Shown: piece after piece, positions 16,768 through 26,310 of the stretch | Position numbering within the stretch: the first letter of the stretch is position 1 | How the letters are laid out: every line of letters starts with the position of its first letter | From: CAZHEV01 sp964531335 [NCBI: uncultured bacterium] | GTDB taxonomy: Bacteria > Eisenbacteria > RBG-16-71-46 > CAZHEV01 | Assembly (NCBI GenBank): GCA_964531335.1 | Contig: CAZHEV010000014.1 | Location: 25,398 to 89,397 of the forward strand | Direction: 5' to 3' | DNA: 64,000 nt | Notes under the pieces: generated by a model | The model's input: only the letters and a program-made list of their open reading frames with translations | Databases searched by the model: none | What the model was told of the DNA's origin: nothing | Program-made: the position numbers and the translations under genes

Positions 16768-16887
16768 TATAAGCTGGCGGCGGGGTCGCCGGGCCGGCCG
16801 GCGAGATCGGTCATTACGCGGCGGGCCCAGGGGCTACCATCCTTTTGACGAGATCGGGTGACTTCCGGTTCCCGGGGGAGAGCGAGA

Positions 16888-17925
16888 ATGAGCGACGTGA
16901 AGACCATAGATCTGAGGAGCGATACCGTCACCAGGCCGTCCAAGGAGATGCGGGCCGCCATAGCGGCGGCGGCCGTGGGGGACGACGTCTTCCGGGACGA
17001 TCCGACCGTCGTAGTCCTGGAGGAGAGGGTCGCGTCCTTGCTCGGCAAGGAGGCGGGCCTTTTCGTGCCCAGCGGGACGATGGGCAACGAGGTCGCGATC
17101 AGGGTCCATACCAGCCCGGGCGACGAGGTGATCGCGGAGTGGAGCTCTCACGCCGTCAACAATGAGACGGGCGGTCCCTCCGCGCTGGCCGGCGTGCAGT
17201 TCAGGCCGGTGAAGACCCGTCGCGGGCACATGAAGGTGGAACAGGTCGCGGAGCTGGTCCGGCCCGCCGAGATACACCTGCCTCGCACCTCGCTCGTCAT
17301 CATGGAGAACACCCACAACATGGCCGGAGGGACGGTTTATCCCATCGAGGACATGGAGGCCGTATCGGCCTACGCCCGGGAGATGGGGATCGCCGTCCAC
17401 CTGGACGGGGCCAGATTGTTCAACGCCAGCGCCGCGTCGGGCGTTCCGGCCGAGCGATACGCCGCGTGCGCGGACTCGGTGATGACGTGCATGTCGAAGG
17501 CCCTGGGCGCGCCCATAGGCTCGGTGCTCACTGGAAGCGCGGGTTTCATCGAGAGGGCGAGAAGGTACAGGAAGATGTACGGGGGCGGAATGAGGCAGGT
17601 GGGTATTCTGGCCGCCGCATGTCTCTATGCGCTGGAGCACAATCTGCCCAGACTGCGTGAGGACCACGAGAAGGCGAAGCTGCTGGCGCAGGAGCTGGCG
17701 CCATCGCCCGCGCTGGAGGTCGATCCGGGTACGGTTGAGACCAACATAGTGATGATGGGAACCAAGGGGCAGGGCGACGCCGCCTCCTACGAGAGGCCGT
17801 TGGCGGACAGAGGGATCCTCGTGCTGGCCCTTGGGCCCCGCAACCTGCGGGCGGTCACGCATCAGGACGTCTCGCGCGAGGAGATAGTCGAGGCCGCGCG
17901 GAGAATCCGCGAAGTAGTCGGGTGA
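16888..17925 (+). CDS. ltaE: Low-specificity L-threonine aldolase
   Basis: 345 residues from ATG 16888 (GGGGGAG upstream at about 8 bases); an earlier in-frame Met at 16858 is less likely. Fold-type I PLP motifs: D-L-R-S-D-T-V-T-R-P at the N-terminus, V-P-S-G-T-M-G-N, H-L-D-G-A-R-L-F and the PLP lysine Lys204 in S-K-A-L-G-A-P-I-G-S. It splits L-threonine or allo-threonine to glycine and acetaldehyde, so it makes glycine. Its stop lies 41 bases before purB, suggesting co-transcription; glycine is also a purine precursor. Confidence 0.94.
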   Translation: MSDVKTIDLRSDTVTRPSKEMRAAIAAAAVGDDVFRDDPTVVVLEERVASLLGKEAGLFVPSGTMGNEVAIRVHTSPGDEVIAEWSSHAVNNETGGPSALAGVQFRPVKTRRGHMKVEQVAELVRPAEIHLPRTSLVIMENTHNMAGGTVYPIEDMEAVSAYAREMGIAVHLDGARLFNASAASGVPAERYAACADSVMTCMSKALGAPIGSVLTGSAGFIERARRYRKMYGGGMRQVGILAAACLYALEHNLPRLREDHEKAKLLAQELAPSPALEVDPGTVETNIVMMGTKGQGDAASYERPLADRGILVLALGPRNLRAVTHQDVSREEIVEAARRIREVVG

Positions 17926-17966
17926 GCGTGTCGAGACCGCGTGCACCAGGACAGGGGGTAATAGTA

Positions 17967-19379
17967 ATGGAACCTTACGAATTCGCGTGCCCCATAGACT
18001 CGAGGTACTACGGCGCCGACACGAGGTTCTTCGAGAGGCTCAAGCCTTACGTCTCCGAGGAGTCCTCCGTCCGGTACATGGCGATGGTGGAGCTCGCGCT
18101 CGTCGAGACGCTCGCCGAGTGGAAGATCTGCCCCCCCGGGGTGCCCGAGGAGGTCCGCGGGGCGATAGACGACGTAACCGCGCGTGAGGTCTACGAGGAG
18201 GAGGCCAGGGTCGGTCACAACATTAGGGCCCTGGTGAACTGCATCAGGCGCAGGTTGAGCGAAGAGGCGGCGGGCTGGGTGCATCTGTTCGCGACCTCGG
18301 CCGACGTGCTGGACACCGCGAACGCCCTGAGGCTTAAAGCCCTGGCGAACCAAGTTCTGCTGCCGGACCTGTTCTCCCTGCACAGGGCGGTGTCGCGCCT
18401 GGCGAGAGAGCACGCGGCCACCGTCCAGATAGGGCGGACGCACGGAATGTTCGCCGAGCCGGTCACCTTCGGCTTCGCGCTCTCGCTGTACGTCGAGCGG
18501 CTGGGAGGGAGGATAGTCCGCCTGAAGGAGGCGGCCGCGGAGCTGCCCGGGATGTTCTCCGGGGCGGTGGGCGCCCACAACGCCCTATCGCTCGTCGTGG
18601 ACGACCCCCAGGCCTTCGAGCAGTCCCTGCTCGGCAAGCTGGGCCTGGAGCCGGGCGGGACGGGCGTGTCCTCGCAGATAGCGCAGCCCGAGCCCGTGAC
18701 GGATCTGGCCTATGCCGCGGTTTCGTGCTTCTCGGTGATGGCCAATCTCGCGGACGACGTCCGTGGGCTGCATCGAAGCGAGATCGCCGAGGTCAGGGAG
18801 GGCTACGGGGCGGACCAGGTGGGTTCCTCCACTATGCCTCATAAGGTAAACCCCAAGACATTCGAAAACGTGAAGAGCATGTGGAAAGAGTTCATGCCCA
18901 GGATGGTCACCGTGTTCATGGACCAGATATCCGAGCACCAGCGGGACCTGACGAACTCCGCCTCCGGCAGGTTCGTCTTCGAGCTCCTCACGGGATTCTC
19001 TTACTCCGTCCGGCGGTTGACCTCGGCGGTCGAAGGGCTGGAGGTGGATCCCGAAGCGATGAGAGCCAATCTGGCGCGCAGCCGGGCCGAGATCGTGGCC
19101 GAGCCGCTGTACGTCGTCCTCGCCTGCCACGGCCACCCTGCCGCATACGATTACAGCAGGTCCCTGGTCAAGCGGTTCAGATCGGAGGGCGTCCCCGTGC
19201 TCGAGCTCCTGCGACAGGACCCGGCCGCGGGGATCTTCCTCGGAAAGCTCACGGACAGCCAGAAGCGGGTGCTGGAGGACCCGGCCTCCTACCTGGGGGA
19301 CGCCGTGGCGCGGACGGAGACCGCATGCCGGCACTGGGGGGCCGTGATAGACACGCTGGAAAAGGAGATAGGCGGGTAG
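17967..19379 (+). CDS. purB: Adenylosuccinate lyase
   Basis: 470 residues from ATG 17967 (AGGGGG 8 bases upstream). The fumarase/aspartase signature G-S-S-T-M-P-H-K-V-N-P starts at Gly286 and includes the mobile-loop serine; T-S-A-D-V-L-D-T and R-T-H-G-M-F-A-E-P contribute the other active-site segments. PurB acts twice in purine synthesis, releasing fumarate from SAICAR and from adenylosuccinate. Length and motifs are normal for the family. Confidence 0.95.
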   Translation: MEPYEFACPIDSRYYGADTRFFERLKPYVSEESSVRYMAMVELALVETLAEWKICPPGVPEEVRGAIDDVTAREVYEEEARVGHNIRALVNCIRRRLSEEAAGWVHLFATSADVLDTANALRLKALANQVLLPDLFSLHRAVSRLAREHAATVQIGRTHGMFAEPVTFGFALSLYVERLGGRIVRLKEAAAELPGMFSGAVGAHNALSLVVDDPQAFEQSLLGKLGLEPGGTGVSSQIAQPEPVTDLAYAAVSCFSVMANLADDVRGLHRSEIAEVREGYGADQVGSSTMPHKVNPKTFENVKSMWKEFMPRMVTVFMDQISEHQRDLTNSASGRFVFELLTGFSYSVRRLTSAVEGLEVDPEAMRANLARSRAEIVAEPLYVVLACHGHPAAYDYSRSLVKRFRSEGVPVLELLRQDPAAGIFLGKLTDSQKRVLEDPASYLGDAVARTETACRHWGAVIDTLEKEIGG

Positions 19380-19635
19380 ATGCCCGGGCCCGACGAGCCC
19401 CGCGGCGCAGTCGGCGCCGGTCTCCTCCGCGGTCGCTCGGGACCGCGCCGCTCCGCGGATCGGCCCGCGCTCGTTGCCCGCCGCGTTCGCGGGTGGTATC
19501 GTGTTATGTGTGAGCCGCGCGGGCCTTTCCCGAAAAATGGCGGGCGATACACCCGGAGCCGCCGGGAGCGCCGCCTCGGCGGCGGGCCCTGGGTCTCTTG
19601 GACCGCGCGGGCCGCGGCTTCGAAACGGGGGCCCG

Positions 19636-20370
19636 ATGAGAGGTGATGGAATCGTGGAGCCCGGCGTCCTGTACCTTGTGGCCACGCCCATAGGAAACAT
19701 GGAGGACATCACACTGAGGGCGATCCGCGTGCTCGGCGAGGTGGACGTTATCGCCGCCGAGGACACCAGGCGCACCCGGAAGCTGCTGTCCAGGCACGGC
19801 GTCGAAAAAGAGCTCACCTCCTACCACGAGCACAACGAGAGGTCGAAGGCGGCCACCTTGGTGGGCGCCCTGAAAAGTGGAAGATCCGTGGCCATCGTAA
19901 GCGACGCCGGCACTCCGGGCATCTCCGACCCGGCCTATCGCCTGGTCTCCCTGGCTATCTCGGAGGGGCTGGACGTGGTGCCCCTGCCGGGCGCGAGCTC
20001 CGTGCTCGCGGCGCTTACGGCCTCGGGGCTGCCGACGGACAGATTCGTATTCGAGGGCTTCCTTCCCATGAAGAAGGGCCCCAGGACGGCCAGGCTGCGG
20101 GACCTTTCCTCCGAGGCCAGGACCACCGTGTTCTTCGAGTCGCCTCACAGGGTGGTGAGACTTCTCGGCGAGATACGAGATCTCTGGGGGGACAGAAAGG
20201 TCGCGGTGGCGAGAGAGCTTACGAAGATCTACGAGGAAGTGCTGAGGGGCGGCGCTACGGAGGTGCTGGAGACCCTAGAGGCCAGGAAGAGCCTGAAGGG
20301 AGAGTTCGTGGTGGTGGTCGAGGGTCTCGGACGCAGGGCGCGCTCGGCGGGCGGAACCGGGAGCGGCTGA
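19636..20370 (+). CDS. rsmI: 16S rRNA (cytidine-1402-2'-O)-methyltransferase
   Basis: 244 residues. Typical RsmI motifs: L-Y-L-V-A-T-P-I-G-N-M-E-D, A-A-E-D-T-R-R-T-R-K-L-L, S-D-A-G-T-P-G-I-S-D-P and P-L-P-G-A-S-S-V-L-A-A-L. It uses SAM to methylate the ribose of C1402 in the decoding centre. The start is uncertain: ATG 19636 has only weak upstream purines, while the in-frame GTG at 19654 has AGAGG at 10 bases. The frame is open further upstream to 19474, but that part is low-complexity. Confidence 0.93.
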   Translation: MRGDGIVEPGVLYLVATPIGNMEDITLRAIRVLGEVDVIAAEDTRRTRKLLSRHGVEKELTSYHEHNERSKAATLVGALKSGRSVAIVSDAGTPGISDPAYRLVSLAISEGLDVVPLPGASSVLAALTASGLPTDRFVFEGFLPMKKGPRTARLRDLSSEARTTVFFESPHRVVRLLGEIRDLWGDRKVAVARELTKIYEEVLRGGATEVLETLEARKSLKGEFVVVVEGLGRRARSAGGTGSG

Positions 20371-20392
20371 TCGCGCCGGGATCGGAGGTAAC

Positions 20393-21742
20393 TTGAGCGG
20401 GAAGGCATTCAAGACAGGCATGAGGAGCGTTCTGAATCCGCTGGTGGACGTGCTCGCCGCCCTGGGGGTGACGCCCGGGTCGATAACGGTCGCGGGGCTT
20501 GTCTTGAGCGCGGTTGCGGGCCTGGTCCTCGCGGCCGGATCCTTCCTGGCGGGTGGAATAATCCTCTTGCCGGCCGGTCTCTGCGACGTGCTGGACGGCA
20601 TGGTCGCCAGGGTCTCCGGGAAGGGCGACAGGTTCGGCGCCGTGGCGGACTCCTGTGCCGACAGGTACGCCGAGTCCCTTGTGCTGGGAGGCCTGCTCTA
20701 TTACTACGGAGCGGGAGAAGGGGCCGGGGTCTCCGGGCCTGCGCTGTCGGCCTATCTCGTTTTCGCCGCGCTGGTCGGCTCGTACATGGTCAGCTACGTC
20801 CGCGCGCGTGCGGAGGGCGCGGGCCTCACGTGCGACGTGGGTCTCATGGAGCGCCCCGAGCGCCTGACTGTGCTAGTCGTTGGAGCCTTGCTGGGCCCAA
20901 CCGTGATGACAGTGCTTCTATGGCCGCTCGCGATCCTGGCAAACGCGACGGCGCTCCATCGCCTGGTCGCCGTAAGACGCCAGGTGAAGGGACGCGGTGA
21001 GGCTTCCGGGGCTGAGAGCAAAGAACCCGGGGCCGGGTCCCCGAAGTCCGGCCCATCCTACAGCCCCGGTTTTGCGCCGGGCGGTAGGCCGCCGGCGAGG
21101 CAGGTCGAGCACAAGGGGCTCTTCGTCACCCTGGAAGGGGTCGAAGGGTCCGGAAAGACGACCCAGGCGTCCAGGGTCGCCGAGGCGCTGGCGGCGAGGG
21201 GGCGCGACGTAGTGACGACCCGGGAGCCGGGCGGCACGGAAACGGGAGAAGCCATCAGGAAGCTGCTACTGGACTCCGAGGACGGCTCGGTCGGCCGGGA
21301 GACGGAGCTCATGCTGTACATGGCGGCGAGATCGCAGCACGTCGAAGACGTAATATGGCCGGCCCTCGAATCGGGGCGGCTCGTCCTGTGCGACAGGTTC
21401 TCGGATGCCACCGTAGCCTACCAAGCGGGTGGGCGCGGAGTGCCTGAGGAGACGGTGCGCGCGGTCAACGCCGTCGCGACCGGAGGTCTGGAGCCCGATC
21501 TCACGGTGCTTCTCGATCTGCCGGAGGAGGAGGGCATAGGCCGCCTGGAGGGCCGCGGCGGAGGGCCCGATCGCATGGAGAGAGAGTCGGGGTCTTTCCA
21601 CAAGTCCGTAAGGGAGGCCTACCTGGAGATAGCGCGGCGCGAGCCGCGAAGGGTCAAGGTCGTGGACGCGACGCTCTCGGAGGACAGGATAACGGAGGAA
21701 GTGGTGTCCATGATAGAGGAGACCGCGGGGAGGCGGTCATGA
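20393..21742 (+). CDS. Fusion of CDP-alcohol phosphatidyltransferase and thymidylate kinase
   Basis: 449 residues, one uninterrupted frame from TTG 20393 (GGAGG at 20384-20388). Residues ~1-195 form a membrane CDP-alcohol phosphatidyltransferase with a perfect signature D65-x2-D68-G-x2-A-R-x8-G82-x3-D86-x3-D90 and several helices, PgsA-like (phosphatidylglycerophosphate or phosphatidylinositol-phosphate synthesis). A Gly/Pro/Ser-rich linker (about 200-238) leads to a thymidylate kinase (about 240-449) with P-loop G-V-E-G-S-G-K-T-T at 249-257, T-R-E-P-G-G-T and D-R-F-S-D-A-T-V-A-Y-Q, which makes dTDP. I know of no metabolic link between the two. No in-frame start with a ribosome site is evident in the linker. 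The stop overlaps the next gene by ATGA. Confidence 0.9.
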   Translation: MSGKAFKTGMRSVLNPLVDVLAALGVTPGSITVAGLVLSAVAGLVLAAGSFLAGGIILLPAGLCDVLDGMVARVSGKGDRFGAVADSCADRYAESLVLGGLLYYYGAGEGAGVSGPALSAYLVFAALVGSYMVSYVRARAEGAGLTCDVGLMERPERLTVLVVGALLGPTVMTVLLWPLAILANATALHRLVAVRRQVKGRGEASGAESKEPGAGSPKSGPSYSPGFAPGGRPPARQVEHKGLFVTLEGVEGSGKTTQASRVAEALAARGRDVVTTREPGGTETGEAIRKLLLDSEDGSVGRETELMLYMAARSQHVEDVIWPALESGRLVLCDRFSDATVAYQAGGRGVPEETVRAVNAVATGGLEPDLTVLLDLPEEEGIGRLEGRGGGPDRMERESGSFHKSVREAYLEIARREPRRVKVVDATLSEDRITEEVVSMIEETAGRRS

Positions 21743-23280
21743 GTCCCCCGCGTAGATTGATGCGTTACGTCCTTCCGGTCGCGATCGCCGCGGCGGCGGG
21801 TGTTGCTGTGGGGGCTTCCAGCCGGTCCGACAGTACCGGCGCTTCGGGCGACGTATACAGGCAGATAGACAGATTCGTCGGAGTTCTCCAGCAGATAAGA
21901 AACTATTACGTGGACGAAACCGACGACGAGGGCCTCATGAAGGCGGCCTTGAAACGGATGCTGGCTGACCTGGACCCCAACACACTCTACCTGGACAGCG
22001 CCAGGCTCCGGGACCTTCAGGTGGGAACGACCGGGAAGTACACAGGTGTGGGCATCGAGATATCCACGCGCCGGGGCTACCCGATAGTGATCTCACCCAT
22101 GGAGGGGACGCCCGCGAGCAGGGCGGGGGTGCGGGCCGGGGACCTCATAACGAAGATCGATGGAAAGGACGCCTACGGCATTCTTCTCGAGGAGGCCTCC
22201 AGCGCGCTGAAGGGGCCGGCCGGAACCTCGGTCACGCTCACGATGAGGCGTGAGGGAGAGCCGGACCCGCTGGTCTTCGAGGTTACGAGGGAGCTTATAC
22301 ATATCCCCAGCATTTCGGCCTGCGGAAAGATAGCGGACGACATAGGCTACGTGCGCGTCGCCAGGTGCGCGGCCGGGACGGCGGCGGAGCTCGACTCCTG
22401 CCTGGACGAGCTGGAGTCGGAGGGAATAAGCGGGCTCATAATCGACCTGAGGAGAAACCCCGGAGGTCTGCTTCTCGAGGCCGTCAAGATCTGCGAGCAG
22501 TTCCTGCCCGAGGGGAAGATGATCGTCTTTACCCGGGGAAGGAGGGCGGGCGACAGCGTGGAGTACGTGTCGCGCTCGGCCAGAAGCCGGGCGGAGCTTC
22601 CCCTGGCGGTCCTGGTTGACGGCGGCACGGCCAGCGCGGCCGAGATCGTGGCGGGCGCAATTCAGGACTGGGACCTCGGGCTGGTCGTGGGATCGACGAC
22701 CTTCGGCAAAGGATCGGTTCAGAGGGTTGTGGAGCTGGGGAACAACGACGCGCTGAAGCTGACCACCTCGTACTATTACACGCCCAGCGGAAGGTGCATT
22801 CACAGGAGGACCGGCGAGGACGGCGGCGGTCCCGGGGAGGAGTTCGTCACGGCGGCCGGCAGGGTGGTGCTGGGTGGAGGCGGCATCATGCCGGACGTCG
22901 TCGCCGCGGACCCGGTGCCTCCGGAGCTTGTGCAGGAGATCGAAAGAAGGAGGCTCTTCTTCAGCTTCGCCGTCCATTATGTCGGACATGATCCCTCGAC
23001 GACCGGCATGGAGATAACCGACCGGGTCCTCAACCAGTTCAAGGAGTTCATACTCGACGAGGGGATTTCGCTCGACGACGGAGAGTTCGAGTCGGAGAGG
23101 GAGCTCCTCTCACTGGGACTGCGCCGGGAGCTGGCACGGCGGCTTGAGGGTGACGAGGCCGCGACCCTTGTCGCGATGGAGGGTGACGCCCAGGCGCGGG
23201 CGGCCGCAAGCTATCTCAAGAGGGCGCGGGCGCCCGGCGACCTCTTCGAGCAGCCGCTCGAGGGCGGCGAAGACCAGTAG
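21739..23280 (+). CDS. ctpA: C-terminal processing protease (S41, PDZ)
   Basis: 513 residues with an N-terminal signal or anchor (V-L-P-V-A-I-A-A-A-A-G). A PDZ domain (about 85-175, G-V-G-I-E-I-S) is followed by an S41 domain with catalytic Ser299 in G-T-A-S-A-A-E-I and Lys324 in T-F-G-K-G-S-V-Q. It is a Ser/Lys protease of the periplasm that trims or degrades proteins from their C-termini. About 90 residues follow the core and are probably helical. The start overlaps the fusion gene by ATGA, so translation is likely coupled. Confidence 0.94.
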   Translation: MSPPRRLMRYVLPVAIAAAAGVAVGASSRSDSTGASGDVYRQIDRFVGVLQQIRNYYVDETDDEGLMKAALKRMLADLDPNTLYLDSARLRDLQVGTTGKYTGVGIEISTRRGYPIVISPMEGTPASRAGVRAGDLITKIDGKDAYGILLEEASSALKGPAGTSVTLTMRREGEPDPLVFEVTRELIHIPSISACGKIADDIGYVRVARCAAGTAAELDSCLDELESEGISGLIIDLRRNPGGLLLEAVKICEQFLPEGKMIVFTRGRRAGDSVEYVSRSARSRAELPLAVLVDGGTASAAEIVAGAIQDWDLGLVVGSTTFGKGSVQRVVELGNNDALKLTTSYYYTPSGRCIHRRTGEDGGGPGEEFVTAAGRVVLGGGGIMPDVVAADPVPPELVQEIERRRLFFSFAVHYVGHDPSTTGMEITDRVLNQFKEFILDEGISLDDGEFESERELLSLGLRRELARRLEGDEAATLVAMEGDAQARAAASYLKRARAPGDLFEQPLEGGEDQ

Positions 23281-23321
23281 CGATCCCCCACCGAACGCAC
23301 AGGAGAGGATAGCGTCGCGTC

Positions 23322-24344
23322 ATGTTCACATCGACCGTCATAGGCGGGCTCGTCTTGGAGAGCCCACTCGTCCTGGCCCCCATGGCGGGCGTCACGGACG
23401 GTCCGTTCAGGAGAATGTGCCGCCGCGAGGGCGCGGGCCTGGTCTTCACCGAGATGATCAGCGCCGACGGTCTCGTCCGGGGCAACAAGAGGACTCTCGA
23501 GTACCTGGAGATATCCCCCGAAGAGCGCCCCGTCGGGGTGCAGCTTTTCGGCCACGACCCGGCGGTCCTCGCCGACGCGGCCTCCATCGTTTCGGAGGGA
23601 TGCAGGCCCGAGCTCCTGGACCTCAATTGCGGCTGCCCCGTGCCCAAGGTGGTGAAGAGAAAGGCGGGGTCGGCCCTGCTCCTCGACATTCCCCTGTTGA
23701 AGCGGATGGTCGGGGCCATGGTGAGCGCTTCCCGTGTTCCGGTTACGGTGAAGATGAGAAGCGGATGGAGACCCGGGGAGGACCTCGCGCCGGCGGCGGC
23801 GCTGGCTGCGCAGGAGGCGGGCGCGTGCGCGGTGACGATTCACGCGAGGCCCCGCTCGGGCGGGTTCTCGGCCGCGCCCGACTGGCGCCTTATCAGATAT
23901 CTCAAGGAGACCCTGGCGGTGCCCGTGATAGGCAACGGCGGCGCGGACAGGCCGGAGGATGCGGCGGCCATGATGAAGGAGACCGGGTGCGACGCCGTCA
24001 TGATCGGGCGCGCGGCAATGGGCAATCCGTGGATATTCTCGAGGGCGGCGGCGATCCTCTCCGAGGGGCGGAGGAGACCTCAGCCGGGGCCTTCGGAGAG
24101 GCTGGAGGCATTCCTGCGCCACGCCGGGGAGCTCGCCGGGGTCGCCGGCGAGAGGCGCGCGGTGAAGCAGATGAGGAAGCAGGCCGCGTGGTACAGCAAG
24201 GGGCTTTCCGGAAGCGCGCCTTTCAGAAGAGAGGTCAATGAATGCACCACCTTGGCGGGGCTGCGCGACGCCGTGTTCACCGCGTTGAGGGAGGCGCCGG
24301 AGAGCCGGATGGGAGATATCGCGGGTGAATTCGGAAGTGCTTAA
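23322..24344 (+). CDS. dusB: tRNA-dihydrouridine synthase
   Basis: 340 residues. FMN-binding TIM barrel with A-P-M-A-G-V-T-D near the N-terminus, L-N-C-G-C-P containing the catalytic Cys, T-V-K-M-R-S-G-W and V-I-G-N-G-G, then a C-terminal helical tRNA-binding part (about 245-340). It reduces uridines in tRNA to dihydrouridine with NADPH. The DusB assignment rests on overall similarity in length and motif spacing. Its last 20 bases overlap larB. Confidence 0.92.
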   Translation: MFTSTVIGGLVLESPLVLAPMAGVTDGPFRRMCRREGAGLVFTEMISADGLVRGNKRTLEYLEISPEERPVGVQLFGHDPAVLADAASIVSEGCRPELLDLNCGCPVPKVVKRKAGSALLLDIPLLKRMVGAMVSASRVPVTVKMRSGWRPGEDLAPAAALAAQEAGACAVTIHARPRSGGFSAAPDWRLIRYLKETLAVPVIGNGGADRPEDAAAMMKETGCDAVMIGRAAMGNPWIFSRAAAILSEGRRRPQPGPSERLEAFLRHAGELAGVAGERRAVKQMRKQAAWYSKGLSGSAPFRREVNECTTLAGLRDAVFTALREAPESRMGDIAGEFGSA

Positions 24345-25098
24345 GGAGCTCCTCGACGCCGTTCGCAGGGGAGCGATTTCGGTCGAGGATGCTTACGAGA
24401 GGCTCAAGGTCCTTCCCTACGAGAACATGGGTTTCGCGGCGGTGGACCATCACAGGGCGCTCAGGTGTGGTTTTCCGGAGGTCATCTTCTGCGAGGGCAA
24501 GGACCCCGGGCACATTCTCAAGATAGCGGAGTCGATTCTCGCTTCCGGAAGCAGCTTGCTTGCGACGCGGGTGGGGCCGGAGGCCGCGGCGCTTCTCATG
24601 GACGGGCTTTCGGGCGCGGAGCACAACGCCACGGGCAGGACCGTGTATCATCCGGGGGCGCGCGCTCCTGAGCGCGTGGGCTGCGTGCTGGTGATAAGCG
24701 CCGGGACCTCGGATCTGCCGGTGGCCGAGGAGGCCGTGGTGACCGCCGAGGCCACGGGCAGCAGGGCCGAGAGGGTCTATGACGTGGGGGTCGCGGGAAT
24801 CCACAGGGTACTGGACCATGCGGAAAAGCTCCGCGAGGCGAGAGCTATCGTGGTCGTGGCGGGAATGGAAGGGGCGCTGGCGAGCGTGGTCGGCGGGCTC
24901 GTCGACAAGCCCGTCGTCGCGGTGCCGACAAGCGTCGGCTACGGGTCGAGTTTCGGTGGGCTCGCGCCTCTCCTGGGCATGCTGAATAGCTGCGCGGCGG
25001 GCGTGGTGGTGGTCAACATAGACAACGGTTTCGGGGCGGGCTACGCGGCCGGCCTGATAAACAGGGCCGGTCTCTCCGAGACAGGCGGTGGGGTGTAG
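24325..25098 (+). CDS. larB: Pyridinium-3,5-biscarboxylic acid mononucleotide synthase (LarB)
   Basis: 257 residues from GTG 24325, overlapping dusB by 20 bases. The C-terminal two thirds resemble PurE-type mutases (S-A-G-T-S-D-L-P-V-A-E-E-A, then P-T-S-V-G-Y-G-S-S-F-G-G), and the N-terminal helical part carries E-N-M-G-F-A-A-V-D-H-H-R as in LarB. LarB carboxylates and hydrolyses nicotinic acid adenine dinucleotide, the first step of the nickel-pincer cofactor of lactate racemase and related enzymes. LarC follows two bases after the stop. LarE and LarA homologues are not in the window. Confidence 0.92.
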   Translation: MNSEVLKELLDAVRRGAISVEDAYERLKVLPYENMGFAAVDHHRALRCGFPEVIFCEGKDPGHILKIAESILASGSSLLATRVGPEAAALLMDGLSGAEHNATGRTVYHPGARAPERVGCVLVISAGTSDLPVAEEAVVTAEATGSRAERVYDVGVAGIHRVLDHAEKLREARAIVVVAGMEGALASVVGGLVDKPVVAVPTSVGYGSSFGGLAPLLGMLNSCAAGVVVVNIDNGFGAGYAAGLINRAGLSETGGGV

Positions 25099-25100
25099 AC

Positions 25101-26300
25101 ATGGGACGGACTCCGGGACGTGTGGCCTACCTCGATCCCGTGTGCGGAATAAGCGGGGACATGTTCGTCGCCTGCTTTCTCGACGCGGGCCTGGACATAG
25201 AGGTTTTGCGGGAGGGTCTCACCCGGCTGGGCCTCGCGGGTTATGAGATATCGAGCACGAAAGTGAAGAAGAGCTCGATAGCGGCCACGAGGTTCTCGGT
25301 GGACGTGCAGGACCCCCAGCGCGAGCACAGGAACCTGCGCGTGATCGTCGAGATGATAGAGCGGAGCGGCCTCCCGCGCGCGGTGAAGGACTCCGCCGTC
25401 AAGACTTTCAAGGTGCTCGCGCAGGCCGAAGGGGAGGTGCACGGCATCGCCCCGGACAGGGTGACCTTTCACGAGGTCGGAGCCGTCGATTCGATAGTGG
25501 ACATAGTGGCGGCTGCGATAGCCATGGACGAGATGCGCGTCGATTCGCTTCTGGTCGGCCCGCTGCCCGCGGGCCACGGATCGGTGGGCACCGCGCACGG
25601 ACGCCTTCCAGTTCCAGCTCCCGCGACGGCGAAGCTCCTGAAAGGCTTCGATTTGATCATTGCGGACATGGAAGGAGAGCTCGTCACTCCCACGGGCGCC
25701 GCGATCGCCAAGGCGCACGGCGTTCCCCACAGAGGCCGGGCCCCGGCGATGAGGCTCGATGCGGTGGGAAACGGCGCCGGCGCGCGGGACTACGAGGGCA
25801 CTCCCAATATCGCGCGCATATTCCTCGGCGAGGCCCGCGACGAGGCGGGGGCGATGAGGCCGGTGGACGTCATCGAGACCACGGTTGACGACGCGAGCCC
25901 GCAGGTCATGGGCTACTTGGTGGGAAAGCTGCTGCACGCCGGCGCGTACGACGCGTTCCTGACGCCGGTGATAATGAAGAAGAGCCGGCCCGGCGTGCTC
26001 CTTACCGTCCTCGCGGCCCCGGGGGACTCGGAGCGCCTGGTCGAGCTTGTGTTCAGCGAGACCCCCACGCTCGGCGTGCGCGTTTCCAAGCAGGTCAGAT
26101 ATGAGCTGGAGAGGAGATTCGAGAAGGTCTCCACCCGGTTCGGCCAGGTCCCGGTCAAAGTATCCGTGGATGCCCATGGGCGCTCACGAGGCGCACCCGA
26201 GTACGAGGCGTGCGCCATGATTGCGTCGGAGCAAGGGGTTCCGCTGGGCGAGGTCTGGGAAGAAGCGCGATCGGCGTGGGAGAGGTCTCAGGCGCGATGA
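25101..26300 (+). CDS. larC: Nickel-pincer cofactor nickel chelatase (LarC)
   Basis: 399 residues. The start of the protein, Y-L-D-P-V-C-G-I-S-G-D-M-F-V, matches the LarC N-terminus, as do F-H-E-V-G-A-V-D-S-I-V-D and T-P-T-G-A-A-I. LarC inserts nickel into pyridinium-3,5-bisthiocarboxylic acid mononucleotide using CTP. In Lactobacillus plantarum it is split as LarC1/LarC2 with a frameshift; here it is a single continuous frame. It directly follows larB and precedes an ECF-like double ABC ATPase, which might supply nickel or another cofactor precursor (inference). Confidence 0.93.
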   Translation: MGRTPGRVAYLDPVCGISGDMFVACFLDAGLDIEVLREGLTRLGLAGYEISSTKVKKSSIAATRFSVDVQDPQREHRNLRVIVEMIERSGLPRAVKDSAVKTFKVLAQAEGEVHGIAPDRVTFHEVGAVDSIVDIVAAAIAMDEMRVDSLLVGPLPAGHGSVGTAHGRLPVPAPATAKLLKGFDLIIADMEGELVTPTGAAIAKAHGVPHRGRAPAMRLDAVGNGAGARDYEGTPNIARIFLGEARDEAGAMRPVDVIETTVDDASPQVMGYLVGKLLHAGAYDAFLTPVIMKKSRPGVLLTVLAAPGDSERLVELVFSETPTLGVRVSKQVRYELERRFEKVSTRFGQVPVKVSVDAHGRSRGAPEYEACAMIASEQGVPLGEVWEEARSAWERSQAR

Positions 26301-26310
26301 CAAAGCTGAG

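Noticed and set aside
25101-26300. LarC1/LarC2 programmed frameshift
   Set aside because: The frame is continuous from end to end, so no frameshift is needed.
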